In this document: positions 44,601-56,124 of the stretch, in pieces
How positions within the stretch are numbered: position 1 is the first letter of the stretch
How the letters are laid out: the number at the start of each line of letters is the position of its first letter
Assembly: GCF_001680005.1 (NCBI RefSeq)
Contig: NC_033568.1
Coordinates: 1,178,001 to 1,242,000, forward strand
Direction of reading: 5' to 3'
Source: Plasmodium coatneyi
Lineage: Eukaryota > Apicomplexa > Aconoidasida > Haemosporida > Plasmodiidae
DNA: 64,000 bases
Translations under genes and position numbers: made by a program
The notes under the pieces: model-generated
Seen by the model: the letters and a program-made list of their open reading frames with translations, nothing else
Databases searched by the model: none
What the model was told of the DNA's origin: nothing

Positions 44601-46176
44601 AAAAAACAAAAAGAATATTTACACGAATGAATACTCCGACGAGATCGAGATGTTTAGTGATAGCGATAAAGATTCGCGTGGCTGCAAAAGGAGACGGAAC
44701 AAGAAGCGTAAAGCCATTCGGAAGGACAACGGAAGAGACAAAGGAGAGGACCATGAACCCAGCGGAGCAACAACCTCGCCTAACAACAGTGCGTGCGAAA
44801 TGGAGGAGAGAAAACTCATAGACGAGAAGAAGCACAGACTGGAAACCTACTTAATCATGAACAAGTTATATAAAAAAAACAACAAAGGTTTGATACCCGA
44901 AGAAAACCACACTATCAGTAAGAAGACGGACGTGTACTGGCGCTTGGCATATTCTAGAAGAGACATCGACTTCATCGGCAACCTTGCCAACGAGGATGTG
45001 AATACCAAGTTCGATTCTATTTTGAAGTCAAATGTGAAGGCGAAAAAAAGCGGGTGCAGTGACACGGATGGAGGGAAGGCCGGCAGCGTGGAGGGTTCCA
45101 CTGCTGTGAACAGTGCTAGTGGTACGAAAGGTGCCAGCATGCCAAACGTGGTTAGCCATTCCGGCGGAACCGGCACTACCAATGTTGCTAACTCCAACAG
45201 TGGCGCCACCACGGGCTGCAACTCCAATCTGGAAAACAAACTGAAAACCTACCTGGAGAGCTTCAATCCCAAGCAGTACAACGAATACATTTCCCTATTT
45301 CAGCTAGCCCAGGAGAAGCCCTACGTCGTAGACCCCCTAATTTATGACTCCAAAAAAATCCTAGACAAATTTATTCCCATTAATGGACGGTTTACCGCTA
45401 GGGCTATGTGCAAAATAATGGCCTTTGCGAATAATAAATTTTTTTTCCCTTCCTATATTATGAACAAAGTGAGGAAAATATATGCACTCGATGAAAGCAT
45501 AGAATCTATGATCCTCACGGGGGGGATGAGCAGGAAATGGGGCATGGGGTTTCAGCTCTTCGAGTGCGAATACGCAGATGCTATAAATGAAGATTTTTAC
45601 CTGCGCAAGGGTAGGAAGCAGAAGGGGAAAATCAGAAGGAGGGGAGGCGGCGAGGGAGTAGGATCTCAGGGTAGAAAAGACAACACAGAAAAGAATGACA
45701 AACATGGCAAGACAGGCAAAAATAACAAAATGTATAACGACAAGATCCCCCCCTCCAAGCCTAAGCGAATTGTCGGGTACGGACAGTCCGACTTCAGCGG
45801 GTGCATCGCGGTTTCTTTTCCCGAAATTGATCTCTCGCTGACGATTCTGCTTACTGACATTTTTAAGGGGGCAGCGGTAAGGATTAAGATTTGGAGTGGA
45901 AACGGAACTCTCCTCGGGCAGTCACTATGAGAGACGCATGAGATGGTGCGCCTACTGGACAGCGCGACCTGAACACTGCGCAGAATCTCGAACCACTTTC
46001 CTTTTTTTTAACATGCATATATATGTATATTTTTATTATTTTCTTTTTTTTTTTTTACGACCCCCTACGCCCATCAGGTTGCCCATACGATCCTGGAGTA
46101 CGTGCTCAAGCTGTACGGCATAAAGCCCAAGTGGAAGATGCCAGTGAAGGTGTCGGAACTGATAAAGGTTTTGTAG
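38676..46176 (+). CDS. ABC1/UbiB-type atypical kinase fused to a serine beta-lactamase-like domain, six exons
   Basis: Exons 38676-38711, 38809-38865, 38919-39069, 39240-39383, 39518-45876 and 46078-46176 join in phase to 2281 residues. The ABC1 signatures are WVKVGQFLSTQ (KxGQ motif), PLASASIGQVHRAKL (Ala-rich loop), VIIKIQHEG (ATP-site Lys), FHGDPHPGN (catalytic loop) and VIIDWGL (metal-binding DWG in place of DFG). A low-complexity insert of about 260 residues separates HGDPHPGN from DWG. After residue ~690 comes a class C beta-lactamase/LACTB-like domain: GCQVAIIHKKKIVVDTCVG, then SLFNGYSLNKAVLTIALIH, whose SLNK matches SxxK. Later blocks are YYEYIYKYIIKPLNLKDEM and, near the end, GYGQSDFSGCIAVSFPEIDL, with huge Asn/Lys inserts between them. 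The Tyr-x-Asn and final His/Lys-x-Gly signatures appear altered. Family knowledge places UbiB-like ATPases/kinases in mitochondria or plastids, acting in quinone or lipid metabolism. The first three short exons carry no obvious presequence and are the least certain part. Confidence 0.9.
44356..44469 (+). repeat. In-frame SVKNES-type repeat in the kinase-lactamase fusion
   Basis: About five imperfect 7-8 residue units (SSVKNES, SVKNDSF, MKSENSV, KNESMLK, SGNSFKR) form a Ser/Lys/Asn-rich spacer inside the lactamase-like half. It is typical slippage-derived Plasmodium low complexity. Confidence 0.7.
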
Positions 46177-47727
46177 GAGGAGGCAGAACAGAACACAGGA
46201 GAGCAGCCATGGTGGTCCCTCGGATGTGGTTTTTCACCCGCGCGTGAGCGTTATTTGTTCATATTCCGATTTGCACAGTGTCATAGCTTTTCCCGATCGT
46301 CCGCCACTCCTGTGTAGCGATGCCCAACTGTTTCCAAAATGTCAAATGTTCATCATGAAAGTCCATCCGCCATATACATAGATATATTTATATATGCGTA
46401 TGTGTGTGTGTTTGTTTGTTTTTTCTCCCATATTTGTACTAATTAAAAGAACTAACGATCGTGTGTCACCTTAGCCCAGGCCACGTGCATAGGTGCACCC
46501 CTGCACAAGAGAAGAAAATCTCCGAGGGCTTGGCGATTAATTCCATGTGCCGTTAAAGGTAGAACTCTAATTATCCCACATGGTCTCCTTTTTAGTGTAA
46601 AAATATCTGTCATATGTTAATAAGCTCATAAAAAAAATTGGCGTCCTTTAATCCCACTTGTTTTATGTACACGTCGGAGTTACGCACTTCCGGTGAGGTC
46701 CCTCAGAAAAAGAATATTGTTAATGTTGTAAAAGCATTTATAGAGCTAAAGTGCAATGCTAGTCTTAAGGTTAAAATGGTGAGGAATCAGTGTACAGAAC
46801 AAAATTGTTGTCTTATCCCTTCCCGTTGTAAATTATATTAACGACCACTTTTCCTTCGTTGCAGTGACTATTCCCCACTGCTGGTATCACTCTTTAATAA
46901 TGTTGCTTCTTACACGTTTTAAGTTCACAATTTTGCTTTTCCCCCCAACCGCATGATCAGGTAAATAATTTAATTTTTTTTTTTTTTTAATAAATGCATG
47001 AATAATTCATATTAATAATTTAAATATAAGAAGGAAATGTGTACATGTATAGATGGGGACGCACGAATCAGAGAGCGTCGGTACATTTCCTTTAAACATA
47101 CAGAAGTACACATTTATATATTTACGATCAGCAGGGGGTCATTCAATTTTTAAATGCGCAGCCGATGATTTATAAAAGTGTTAAAGACATATGTGGTGCC
47201 CTGCTGTGTCCGCCGACGCTTTGGTGCTCGCGCATACACAGATAAATATATACATATATATAAACCTATATATGTATATATGTGTGTATTATATAGATAT
47301 ATACGCGTTGCTGCGCGAAGCTTGGCTAAGGGAGGTGAGCCATACGATCTACGAGCGATATGCGTGAAGGATATCTTTGTAGAAATTTTTTTGGGTGTTC
47401 AAAAAAAGAAAAAATTTAAACTAGGTAAACAATTTTGAAAAATTATATACTTATTATATAGGCGTATACACGCGTTGGAAGGTTGTAAGGTTGGAAGTTG
47501 TGTATAGGCGTTATTTGTACGTTTGCGCATTGGAGCGCAGACGGGAATGTTTTTGCACAAGTGCATGCGTGCATGGGGCAGGTGTGCAAAAACAATCTCT
47601 TAAACAAATTTGAATTAAAAAAAAATTGGGTGAACTAAATTAAAACATATATATCAAAATTTTATGTGGCATATTAATAAGTTTATATTTTACAATTAAA
47701 ATACTGAAAGCTCCAGGGTTGCTGCCT
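46177..47727. other. Convergent intergenic spacer with a coding-like scrap
   Basis: Shared 3' flanks of the kinase fusion and PP1. At 46665-46778 a short frame (MYTSELRTSGEVPQKKNIVN then VVKAFIELKCNASLKVKM) ends at a donor-like GTGAGG. A strong acceptor (TTCGTTGCAG) follows at 46864, with DYSPLLVSLFNNVASYTF and a stop beyond it. The phases do not match, so no gene is called. A TA microsatellite lies at 47244-47300. Confidence 0.45.
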
Positions 47728-49725
47728 TCAATTAGCAGCCTTTTTTTTTTCGACTGGCTTTAAAATCTACGAAGGAAAAGGAAATGAGCGGGTATGGGAA
47801 TGTGCACGTGCGACGGGGTATGCATATAACGGGCGCGTGAAGGTGCAAGCGGAAATAACGCTGCTTCGGTTTACTCGTTATTTCGATTCTCTTTTTTTCT
47901 ATTTTTTTCCTACTTGAAATGAACACATCAAGGTCTCGTCGACACTCATCATGGCACCGGCATTATCAAATTCTCCGCAATAGTTGGGAGCAGAAAACAG
48001 CGTAACTAGCTGTCTTTTCGCGAAAAACTCGTAGCCATCTTCCACCACCTGTAGGGGCAATGTAGGGATAACATCGGGGAAAATGGGTGTGAGTTTCTTG
48101 AATCATCTGGGAGGGGAAATCACGCTCACCAAGCAAACAGAAATTATAGCGCACGTCTGCAAAAGGGCGCGTACGCAAAGCATACACACCACTTTGTGCT
48201 GACTTCACTTTACCTGATGCGCTCTGCATATCAAGTCCAACTCATGCTTCCTTAAAAAATTGTGAACTACATCCTGGCCAAAAGTGAACGAAACTCCTCG
48301 GTCGTTTTCTCCCCACCCGTTTATTTCCTTTTCCGGGTCCGACCATAATAAATCACACAGGAGGCCTATACATGGAAAAAAAAAAAAAAAGGAAATGGTA
48401 GAATATTAATACAAGTATAGAGAAAAGAACACACACGTATGTACGGTGGACATGCACATATACATGTACACATACGTGTGCGTGGAGTTGTTCATTTGGG
48501 GCCAGAACAACCTCGTTCAAAGACAACGTTGAATGACCCCAAATAGACAACTCCGCGCACACGTTTTTAAAGAGCCAAAATGTCCTGCTCTTTATTCTCA
48601 AATAGAGAAAAAAAATTCTGAACAGCCAATATTCTTTTTTAAAAAATTGCACACACTCGCAAAAAAAAAAAAAAAAAAAAAAAAAAAAGCAAAAAGCTAG
48701 CCATTACGATAGCATTTTCAATCATGGTGGCAATACTTCCCATTTGCAGCCTCTCGGTGGGCTCCTAACAGTTGGCCCATTTGTCTATCTCAAGTTTACC
48801 GTTGTCGGGAACATCCGTTGGCCTGGTTATCTTCCTAATCTGTTCCATATTATTTAATTCAGGCGACAGTCCGCCATGCATACAAAAAATTTTTTCGTCA
48901 ATTATTGCCGCAACGGGGAGACAGTTGAAGCAATCAATAAATGTTTTCCACAATTTTACACTGTATCTTCGTTTACACTCATCGTAAAATCCGTATATTC
49001 TGTTTATCGAGGCACACTCATGATTTCCCCTTAGTAGAAAAAAATTCTCAGGATATTTTATTTTGTACGCTAGTAGTAAGCAAATGGTTTCTAGGCTTTG
49101 TTTACCTCTATCCACGTAATCTCCTATAAAATGGAGGGCGCAAAAAATATACAAATGGGGGTAGACAAATATGCGCACGTGTGTGTGTGAAAGCATCCGA
49201 ATGAGCTACACGTTGGGAAAGCGCTTTATGGAGAATTTCTCCACTTGGAAAATAAAAATGTAACGTGTATACAGTAACAAGTGAGGCACTGTTAGGAATT
49301 ATCTCCTAGCGCAATCAACAATTCTCCATGTGCATATTCGTTGGCATAAGCAAATGAAGCCCCATCATTGCGTTTATGCACATGCGCACGATAGTTCGAC
49401 CGCTGCACTGATCAATCGGTCCATTGATCAATAGCTCCACGGGCCTATAGAAAATCTTACCCAAAAATAAATAATTGGCATCCGGCGGAAAGCCGCCATA
49501 CTCGAAGAGCCTTAGCAAGTCATAAAACTGGCCGTGAATGTCTCCACATATTTTTATCGGTGCCTCGAGCTCCAGTAATATAGGTTGGTTAAGAAAAATT
49601 TCTCTGCTGGAAAGGCATAATATTTTTATCTCATTTTCTGTCAAGTTAACATTTTTCCCTGGTCTGGTGCCTCGAACTTCTATTAGCTTTGATATTACAT
49701 TATCTATATCTATTTCTAATGCCAT
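47728..49725 (-). CDS. PP1: Serine/threonine protein phosphatase PP1 catalytic subunit, five exons
   Basis: Exons 49725-49461, 49123-48800, 48365-48214, 48048-47914 and 47766-47728 join in phase to 304 residues, the length I recall for P. falciparum PP1. All metallophosphatase motifs are present: ICGDIHGQFYDLLRLFEYGG, LGDYVDRGKQS, LLRGNHECASINRIYGFYDE and FCMHGGLSPEL. The strongly conserved C-terminal region follows (WSDPEKEINGWGENDRGVSF, then VVEDGYEFFAKRQLVTLFSA and PNYCGEFDNAGAMMSVDETL). The tail ILKPVEKKKAAN replaces the longer mammalian tail and lacks the CDK-site TPPR. PP1 dephosphorylates Ser/Thr in many holoenzymes and acts in the parasite cell cycle and egress. Intron 2 (48366-48799) is unusual: it carries an A28 tract and a 28-nt inverted repeat. 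Confidence 0.97.
48474..48564. repeat. 28-nt imperfect inverted repeat inside PP1 intron 2
   Basis: The arms at 48474-48501 and 48537-48564 match at 25 of 28 positions, separated by a 35-nt loop. Two of the three differences are T opposite G, which would be G-U wobbles in a plus-strand transcript (antisense to PP1) but A-C mismatches in the PP1 pre-mRNA. The loop contains the palindrome CAACGTTG. Confidence 0.85.
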
Positions 49726-51944
49726 AATAAATGTTTACTTAAGCAAAATTGAATATATCTCCTGGGAATGACGAACTGGCACTTCTCCTTACAATATTTT
49801 TTGTTAATCATGAAGAATGTATTTTTTTTTTTTTTTTTTTTTTTTCTCTTTTTATTATGGGGTTAAAATGTACGAAGAGGTGGGAACAAAAAATGTATGC
49901 ATTTCTTTAGGGGAAGAGGAGTGAATGGGGGGGGGGGAAATAAAAAAAAAAACAAATAAGTGCAAATAAACGTGAGGATTACCTTGCGGCTAAACGTGCC
50001 GATTTGCGTGCTGATACGTGTGTAAATATGCGCGTGCATAAGCGCTTACACATGTGCATTCATAAGCATTTACACAAATGCGTACATATACTGCATACAC
50101 ATGGGCGCACATTCATGTATATGACACGCATAGGTGTATAAGGCTGGGTGTATTATACTACGCGACGCTTTCGCAAAATGGAATAACTATAATTATCCTG
50201 GAAGTGTATCCAAAATGTGCTTCTTTACATTATTCGGTACATAAGAAGGGGCATTTAATTTTTTGAAAAGCTGCAAAGTATTTTGAATTAATTATTAAGA
50301 CTTTTAAAAAATTACCCCTTATGTTATCCTGGAAGAATGAGGTAAAAAAAAAAGAAAAAAGGACTACGTTTTGATAACTGTCTTATAATTACTGCTATGA
50401 CTACTACTGCGATTGCTGTTGCGACGATAAAAATAGCTCTTCTTCCCTCTCACAGCCTTCCCAATCTACTGAAAGCATATTTTCTCTTATACTCCACGCA
50501 AACAGCAATGCACATATTTTTCTTTCACATTTGCGTGAGTGTTGATGAGTGTATCCGTTTTGTTGATATAGCTCGTTCGACTCCTTTTATTGAGTCACTA
50601 TATTAGCTCTTTTATTCGTCCTATTCTTCGTTATTTCTTGCGTTTCTTCCTTTCCTTCGTTTTTTTCCTTTTTTCCTCAATTTCCTTGTGCCTCCACGCC
50701 TTGCCTTAAATTGTAAACGCCTTCTGACTGCACAATTTAATATTTCTTATAATGTATCGCGTTTTGGCTTTACCTTTGGAGCATTCTCTTTTTCTTTCAC
50801 CCCAGCTTCTATGATTCTTATTTTTAATTCTATATATTTTCCTTCGCTTTTGCTTTTTTCCCCTATTCTATTTTTTCCTCTTACGTAAAATAAACCTTAT
50901 TTATGTAATTGTATACGTACCCCTATTGTGTTTTTTTTTTTTTTTTTTTTTTCTTCCTTTTTAAAAACCTCTACTCTTCGCAAATGGATTTTTCTTCACC
51001 CTTCGCAATTTTTTCCTTAATGTTTTGTTTAATTTCAGTTGTTTTTTATGGTATTATTATTTTTTTTTTTCTAAATTAAATGGTTTAAAAGATTGTTAAT
51101 TTGCACCTACGAAGAAAAAATATGTCAAAATGTTAAATTTTAATTTGCATGAAAAGCTTAAACGTTATGTGTCAAAAAAAAAAAAAAAAAAAAAAAAAGT
51201 GAACATATATGAACATCATATGTGCACATATTGGTACATGCCTAGGGAATGTATGTTTGCTTATACCGTACGTATGCTAGGCGTGTGCGCATTATCCGTT
51301 TGTGAATTTGTAAGTTTCCACGTTTATATGTTTATACGTTGGTGCGTTTATTCGTTTGTTGGTTTGTGCTGTTGCTTGCGATTAAGTGAACATTGGAGGC
51401 GTGAACGAGCGAATTGCATCCCCACGGGTAAAATGTGCCAATGTACAGGCTGCTCGGTCAAAGCATGTACATATACGAAGAAAAAAGGTAAAAGGTGAAA
51501 CGTAAAAGGGTGGAAAAAACAAGCAAAGGGGAAGGACGCGTTAAAATTAACTACAGGAGTGTATATTATATATGTATAATGTTTTTGTATTTTTATATGT
51601 ATACGTATTTTCTTGCAATTTTGCCGTCCTTGTTTGGTTGGCAATTTTTTTGCTTGCCTTTCTACGTTTTTTTTTATCTGTACAGTTGCAGCATCCACCC
51701 GTTATGTATGCATCCCCTTGTACGCTCACATAAAGTGAAACATAATGTGAATGCGGAAGCGGCTTTACACAGGCGCATATACATGGGACATCCCCATGGA
51801 GTGAAACTGTTACACAGAATAAAATAAAACAAAAATGGGATAAGAAAAAAACAGAGGGACCCAATTTCTTGCAGCATAAAGTGAAACAATCGCCTCGTTC
51901 AATGTGTTATGAAATCTTGTGTAGCATCTGTGAAATAGGGGCAC

Positions 51945-51974
51945 ACAGCGTAGTACAGCGTAGTACAGCGTAGT
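51945..51974 (+). repeat. Three perfect copies of ACAGCGTAGT
   Basis: Three adjacent perfect 10-bp units followed by a degenerate stretch with related TACTGCTGCG/TACTGCG elements in the opposite sense (51990-52012). It is unusually GC-rich for the spacer. Confidence 0.8.
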
Positions 51975-53375
51975 AGTGCGTTCTGCTCTGTACTGCTGCG
52001 TACATTACTGCGTGGCGCAGCATGCCACAAGTGTACCACTAAAGCTGGAAGAAACACTTTACCGCTGGTTTACACGCAATTTTTATTTTGCCACACACAG
52101 GACATCATCTTACAAATCATGTGTTCCTACTGCCAGTCTGATTTTATGCTAATTTTTAAGAACGTCGTTTACTCGAATGTGTGTATTTAAGAGCGTGTAA
52201 AAAAAAAAAAAATATTGTGCATGTCATTTTGGAATTTAAAAAAAAATGGCTTGTTGTAAAGAACAATCAGAACTTCGTTTTGTCAATTTTTGGCCACCAT
52301 TTAGGACACCTTTTTAAGCAAATCGCGGTTTTCAAAAAAAAGAAAAAGAAGGTTTAAAATATCCAAATCGGTCTAACCTTTCTGCTATTACGAAAAAATG
52401 CATTTTCAAATAGGTAACTAAAAGGAAGGAACCAAGGTGTTCCATTTTGAGAGAAAATGAAGTACGTCGGGTGTTGAAATAAACTACGTGTGCACAGCAT
52501 TATGCACATCGCAATGGCAAGGGCTTTTTTTCTATTTTTTTTTAATGCATGCGCAACTTTCTCACATGGTGAATAACTTTTAGAGATTGAGAACTTCATA
52601 AAAGGTTTTGCGACGAACATTGTGTAGCGAAAAATCCCTTGGCATAAGCTGATCACACTAAAAATGTAACAAAAATGATGCACTGTTATAACGTATGTGT
52701 GTGTGGAGGTATTCCCCCTTTCACTAAGTAAATTTAGCTGCGTATTGTGCTCCCTCAAGTAGCCCAATTTGGTTTTGTTCCCGTTTCGTTGTGGTGTGCC
52801 AGGCGTCCTACATATGCGATGGGATATTTCGCGAAAAGTGTGCAACGGAAGGGACAACACAGAGGGAGAGACCAAGTGTTTGAATGGGGATACGTCGGTT
52901 GAACACACAGGAAGGTGTACATATTCACATATTTGCCCACACGTTACGTAATGAGAGAGCTCGCCGAATGGGGCGTTTACCCAAAAGAGTTATGGGCGTA
53001 ACGTAATGGCAAAACCGACGTTATGCCCACTGCGTTATCCCACCATGCTGCGTCGCGCCAAATGAAGTTTCACAACCACGCACGTTTCAGTTTACAACAA
53101 CGTGGGGGAAGTACGCACATATATATTCCTCCCCGAGAGCAGATTCTTTGCAACAATTTAAGTATTTTTTTTTCCTGGTTGTTCTCTCAAAAATGTTACA
53201 TTTTTATGAATCTTTCACTTAAATTAGCTGTTCGACGCGAGAAAGGCGAAGGACCATAAAAAGTTGGTGGCAAAAAAAAAAAAAAAAAAAAAAAAGGGAA
53301 GGGGTTTATAGTAATAATGGAATAATAAAGGATGTATGTACTTTTATGTACATATGCACATGGGGTAGTGATTAC

Positions 53376-53404
53376 ACTCTCCAGTGTCACAACACTGGGG
53401 GAGT
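53376..53404 (-). repeat. Small inverted repeat downstream of RPL10
   Basis: ACTCTCCAGTGT and ACACTGGGGGAGT face each other across four bases and could form a hairpin about 95 nt past the RPL10 stop codon, probably inside its 3' UTR. One G bulges. Confidence 0.6.
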
Positions 53405-53497
53405 AGCAACATCCTTTTCCCCATGGCAAAATGGGTGCATAAACACTCAGAAAAAATGCAAAAACATATGTACAAGTGAAAAGAACAAAAGGGGAAA

Positions 53498-54157
53498 TTA
53501 GGACTCAATAACTGTATTTATGTCCTTGTATATTTTATCTAATGGTCCCTTTTCCCTAATAAATTTGCAGCTGACTCCATCGGATATTATTCTTCCTTTT
53601 TTCTTAAATTCCTGATATTCGTCTTTGGAAAATTTGGTGAATCCCCATTTGTTGCTAACAAAGACTTTTTGTCTACCCGGGAATTTATATTTGGCTCTTC
53701 TCAATGCCTCACATGCCTTTGCAATAAAATTTTCTTTGGTTCTTATGGAGAGAAGAACTTGTCCAATGTCAACTCTTGCAACAACACCGTTGGGTTTTCC
53801 AAAGGCACCTCTCATACCTGTTTGTAGCCTATCAGCACCTGCGCACGACAACATTTTATTTATCCTCAGCACATGGAAAGGGTGGACTCGGACTCTTAAG
53901 TGAAAGTTATCCTTACCGCAATTCGTAATCATATATTTGTTTGCACTAATACGTGCTGCTTCCAATGCCTCTGAGGATATTTGCTCATATTCGTATGACA
54001 CCAGGTGAACAACTCCACTGAATTCATTCACGTCTGCCTTTTTTCTTCCCATGTCGTAAATTCTTATCTTGGGATCTGGCACACCTCTACAGTATCTGCT
54101 CTTGGGGTAAGGTTTGTTTTTGCAGTAGCGGTAGCATCTCGCTGGTCTTCTTCCCAT
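53498..54157 (-). CDS. RPL10: 60S ribosomal protein L10 (uL16)
   Basis: A 219-residue single-exon protein, full length for eukaryotic L10. It opens MGRRPARCYRYCKNKPYPKS and then RYCRGVPDPKIRIYDMGRKK, which is near-invariant in the family. It continues with SANKYMITNCGKDNFHLRVR, VHPFHVLRINKMLSCAGADR, LQTGMRGAFGKPNGVVARV and PGRQKVFVSNKWGFTKF. It sits in the large subunit near the P site and central protuberance, and its late loading is a checkpoint for 60S maturation. The last ~15 residues are lineage-variable. The gene is followed by a possible 3' hairpin and has a very long (6.2-kb) divergent spacer upstream. Confidence 0.98.
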   Translation of the reverse strand: MGRRPARCYRYCKNKPYPKSRYCRGVPDPKIRIYDMGRKKADVNEFSGVVHLVSYEYEQISSEALEAARISANKYMITNCGKDNFHLRVRVHPFHVLRINKMLSCAGADRLQTGMRGAFGKPNGVVARVDIGQVLLSIRTKENFIAKACEALRRAKYKFPGRQKVFVSNKWGFTKFSKDEYQEFKKKGRIISDGVSCKFIREKGPLDKIYKDINTVIES

Positions 54158-56091
54158 CTGGTCGGTAGGAAAGTTAACATGAAAAAAAAGAAAAAAAAAA
54201 TATATATATATGACGACAACTCGGTAAAGAAATGTTAGTTACATTCGACTAGGTTTGTAATAACTACAGCGCATTGGTGATACGCGCACTTGTGGGGAAA
54301 CCTCCCCGAGCAGTATCAAAAACCTTCCCTCCCCTTAACAGTTGCACGATAGGCCATACGTTCACTGTTACCACGTATGTACTTGCGCAAGTATACACTC
54401 GTGGCTGTATATTTTGTTTTTTCCAACCAAGTGAATGCCTACTCACTATGCGTAAGTGAAGCGCTTGGTTCGGGGGGGAAGGTTTCCATGTATATACTGC
54501 GCTAGTAAGGTACATATGGATATGTACGCTTACGGCGCGTGAGCAATAAGCATTGAACGATTTTATTTGTTTTCGCTCGTATTACCTTGTCGAAGATACG
54601 ATACACTTAGAGCTCTCTGGCGAGTTTTTCAGTGGGAAGATCCGTTAGGCCAATTAGTTGTTGGGGATTTACAAAAATGCTGTTCGCCCGTTGGGTTTGC
54701 TTGTATATTTGTTCGAACGTTTCGTTGACGCGTTTTGTTCGTACTTTTTTTTTTTTTTTTTTTTGTTTACTTTATTATATTCATATGTATATGTATTCGT
54801 ATATTCGCACGGAAATGTAAGTGTTACATCACTGAAGTGTTAATCGAATAACGAAAAAAAAAAAAAAAATACTGTAACATACGACGAAGTAGAGGAAAAA
54901 ATGTAGAAAAAATAATTATAATAACGCAAAGAGTAAAAAAAGAAACGGGAAAGAAAAAATGCAAGCAGTGCGAACGCGAGGGGAACAAATGGCAAGATTC
55001 ACAAGGCCAAAGAAACTCAATCAAAGGAACGAAATGAACGAAATACGCAGAAAGTTAGAGGTGAAAATAAAAATTCTTCTTCATCGGGTCATATGTTTGG
55101 GGACCACGTGGTGAATTGGTTCAAGCGTAAACTGCAAACCCCAGTAATCTGCGTGCAGTTCCATACAAGTATGCACAGCGTTATGTATATATTTTATGGG
55201 AGCATAACAATATTGATGGAAAAAAATGCCTCTCTTTTTTTTTTTTTGTCGCAAAGTTCCCCGTTTTAAACCCTGTTGTTATGAGCGCTATATGGGTAAA
55301 ACACCTGACCTAATGCGCGCGCATCGGTAAAGCACGCTTTTTTTTTTCCCCCCTGCAAGTAACCAGTGTGGAAAAGGGCTGGTTCCAACAATTTTTTTTG
55401 ACAATTTTTTTCCCCCCTACGCACTGCTTATTTTATCTCATCCAATTTGTTTCTTCAAAGGTGAAGAGATGAAAGGTATATTTTTGCTTTGCACAAGTTG
55501 GGTTAAGAAGAAAAAAATTATCCACAAAATTTATGTTTTTTTTTTTTTTTTTTTTTTCCCTTTCTTTTTCGCGTTGTACAACAATGTGGGAGATTTTCTG
55601 TGACCTCTTTGGAATGAACAATCTTAAAGTGCATAGGATACGCAAGACCACGTGACCCCCTTACTTCCTTCTACCACAGAAAGGAAAATTTTAAAAAAGC
55701 AATTCGTCCCCAATTCCTTTGTTCTCCTGCGTTATGTAAAGTGAACATATGCAGGTAGTATTATATACATTTCTGCGTAAAGTTCTCAATTTAAAGTTGC
55801 CTCGATTTGTTACAACGCGAACAACGGGTAACGCAACAAAAGGTTGTCGCAGAAAGTTGCCTTCCTTGCTAGAACATATGTGGCGTAGCAACCTGAAGGC
55901 GGTTTGTGCGCATGAACTTTTGCCTCTACAATTAATTCCATTTGGAGGGGAAAAAAAAGTAACATCGCGCGACATTGGGAGGGGTATAACAAGGCGGGAT
56001 GTATAAGCACCAGCATAAGCATAAACACTTTTTTTTCTTTTTTAACATTTCGACAAGAACAGAGATAAGGGGTGAGGTGGCTTAAGAGGTA

Positions 56092-56124
<33 letters not shown>

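Larger units (their letters stand above)
49726..53497. other. Long intergenic spacer
   Basis: A 3.8-kb region between PP1 (its promoter side) and the 3' end of RPL10. It contains T tracts (49822-49845, 50932-50952), A tracts (51174-51198, 53273-53295), a C/T-rich block (50600-50900), a 10-bp tandem repeat (51945-51974) and a small inverted repeat near RPL10. No ORF has convincing coding features. Confidence 0.55.

Noticed and set aside
45877..45930. Read-through end of the kinase fusion (VRIKIWSGNGTLLGQSL then stop)
   Set aside because: A consensus GTAAGG donor at 45877 and an acceptor at 46077 give a more family-like C terminus (VAHTILEYVLKLYG).
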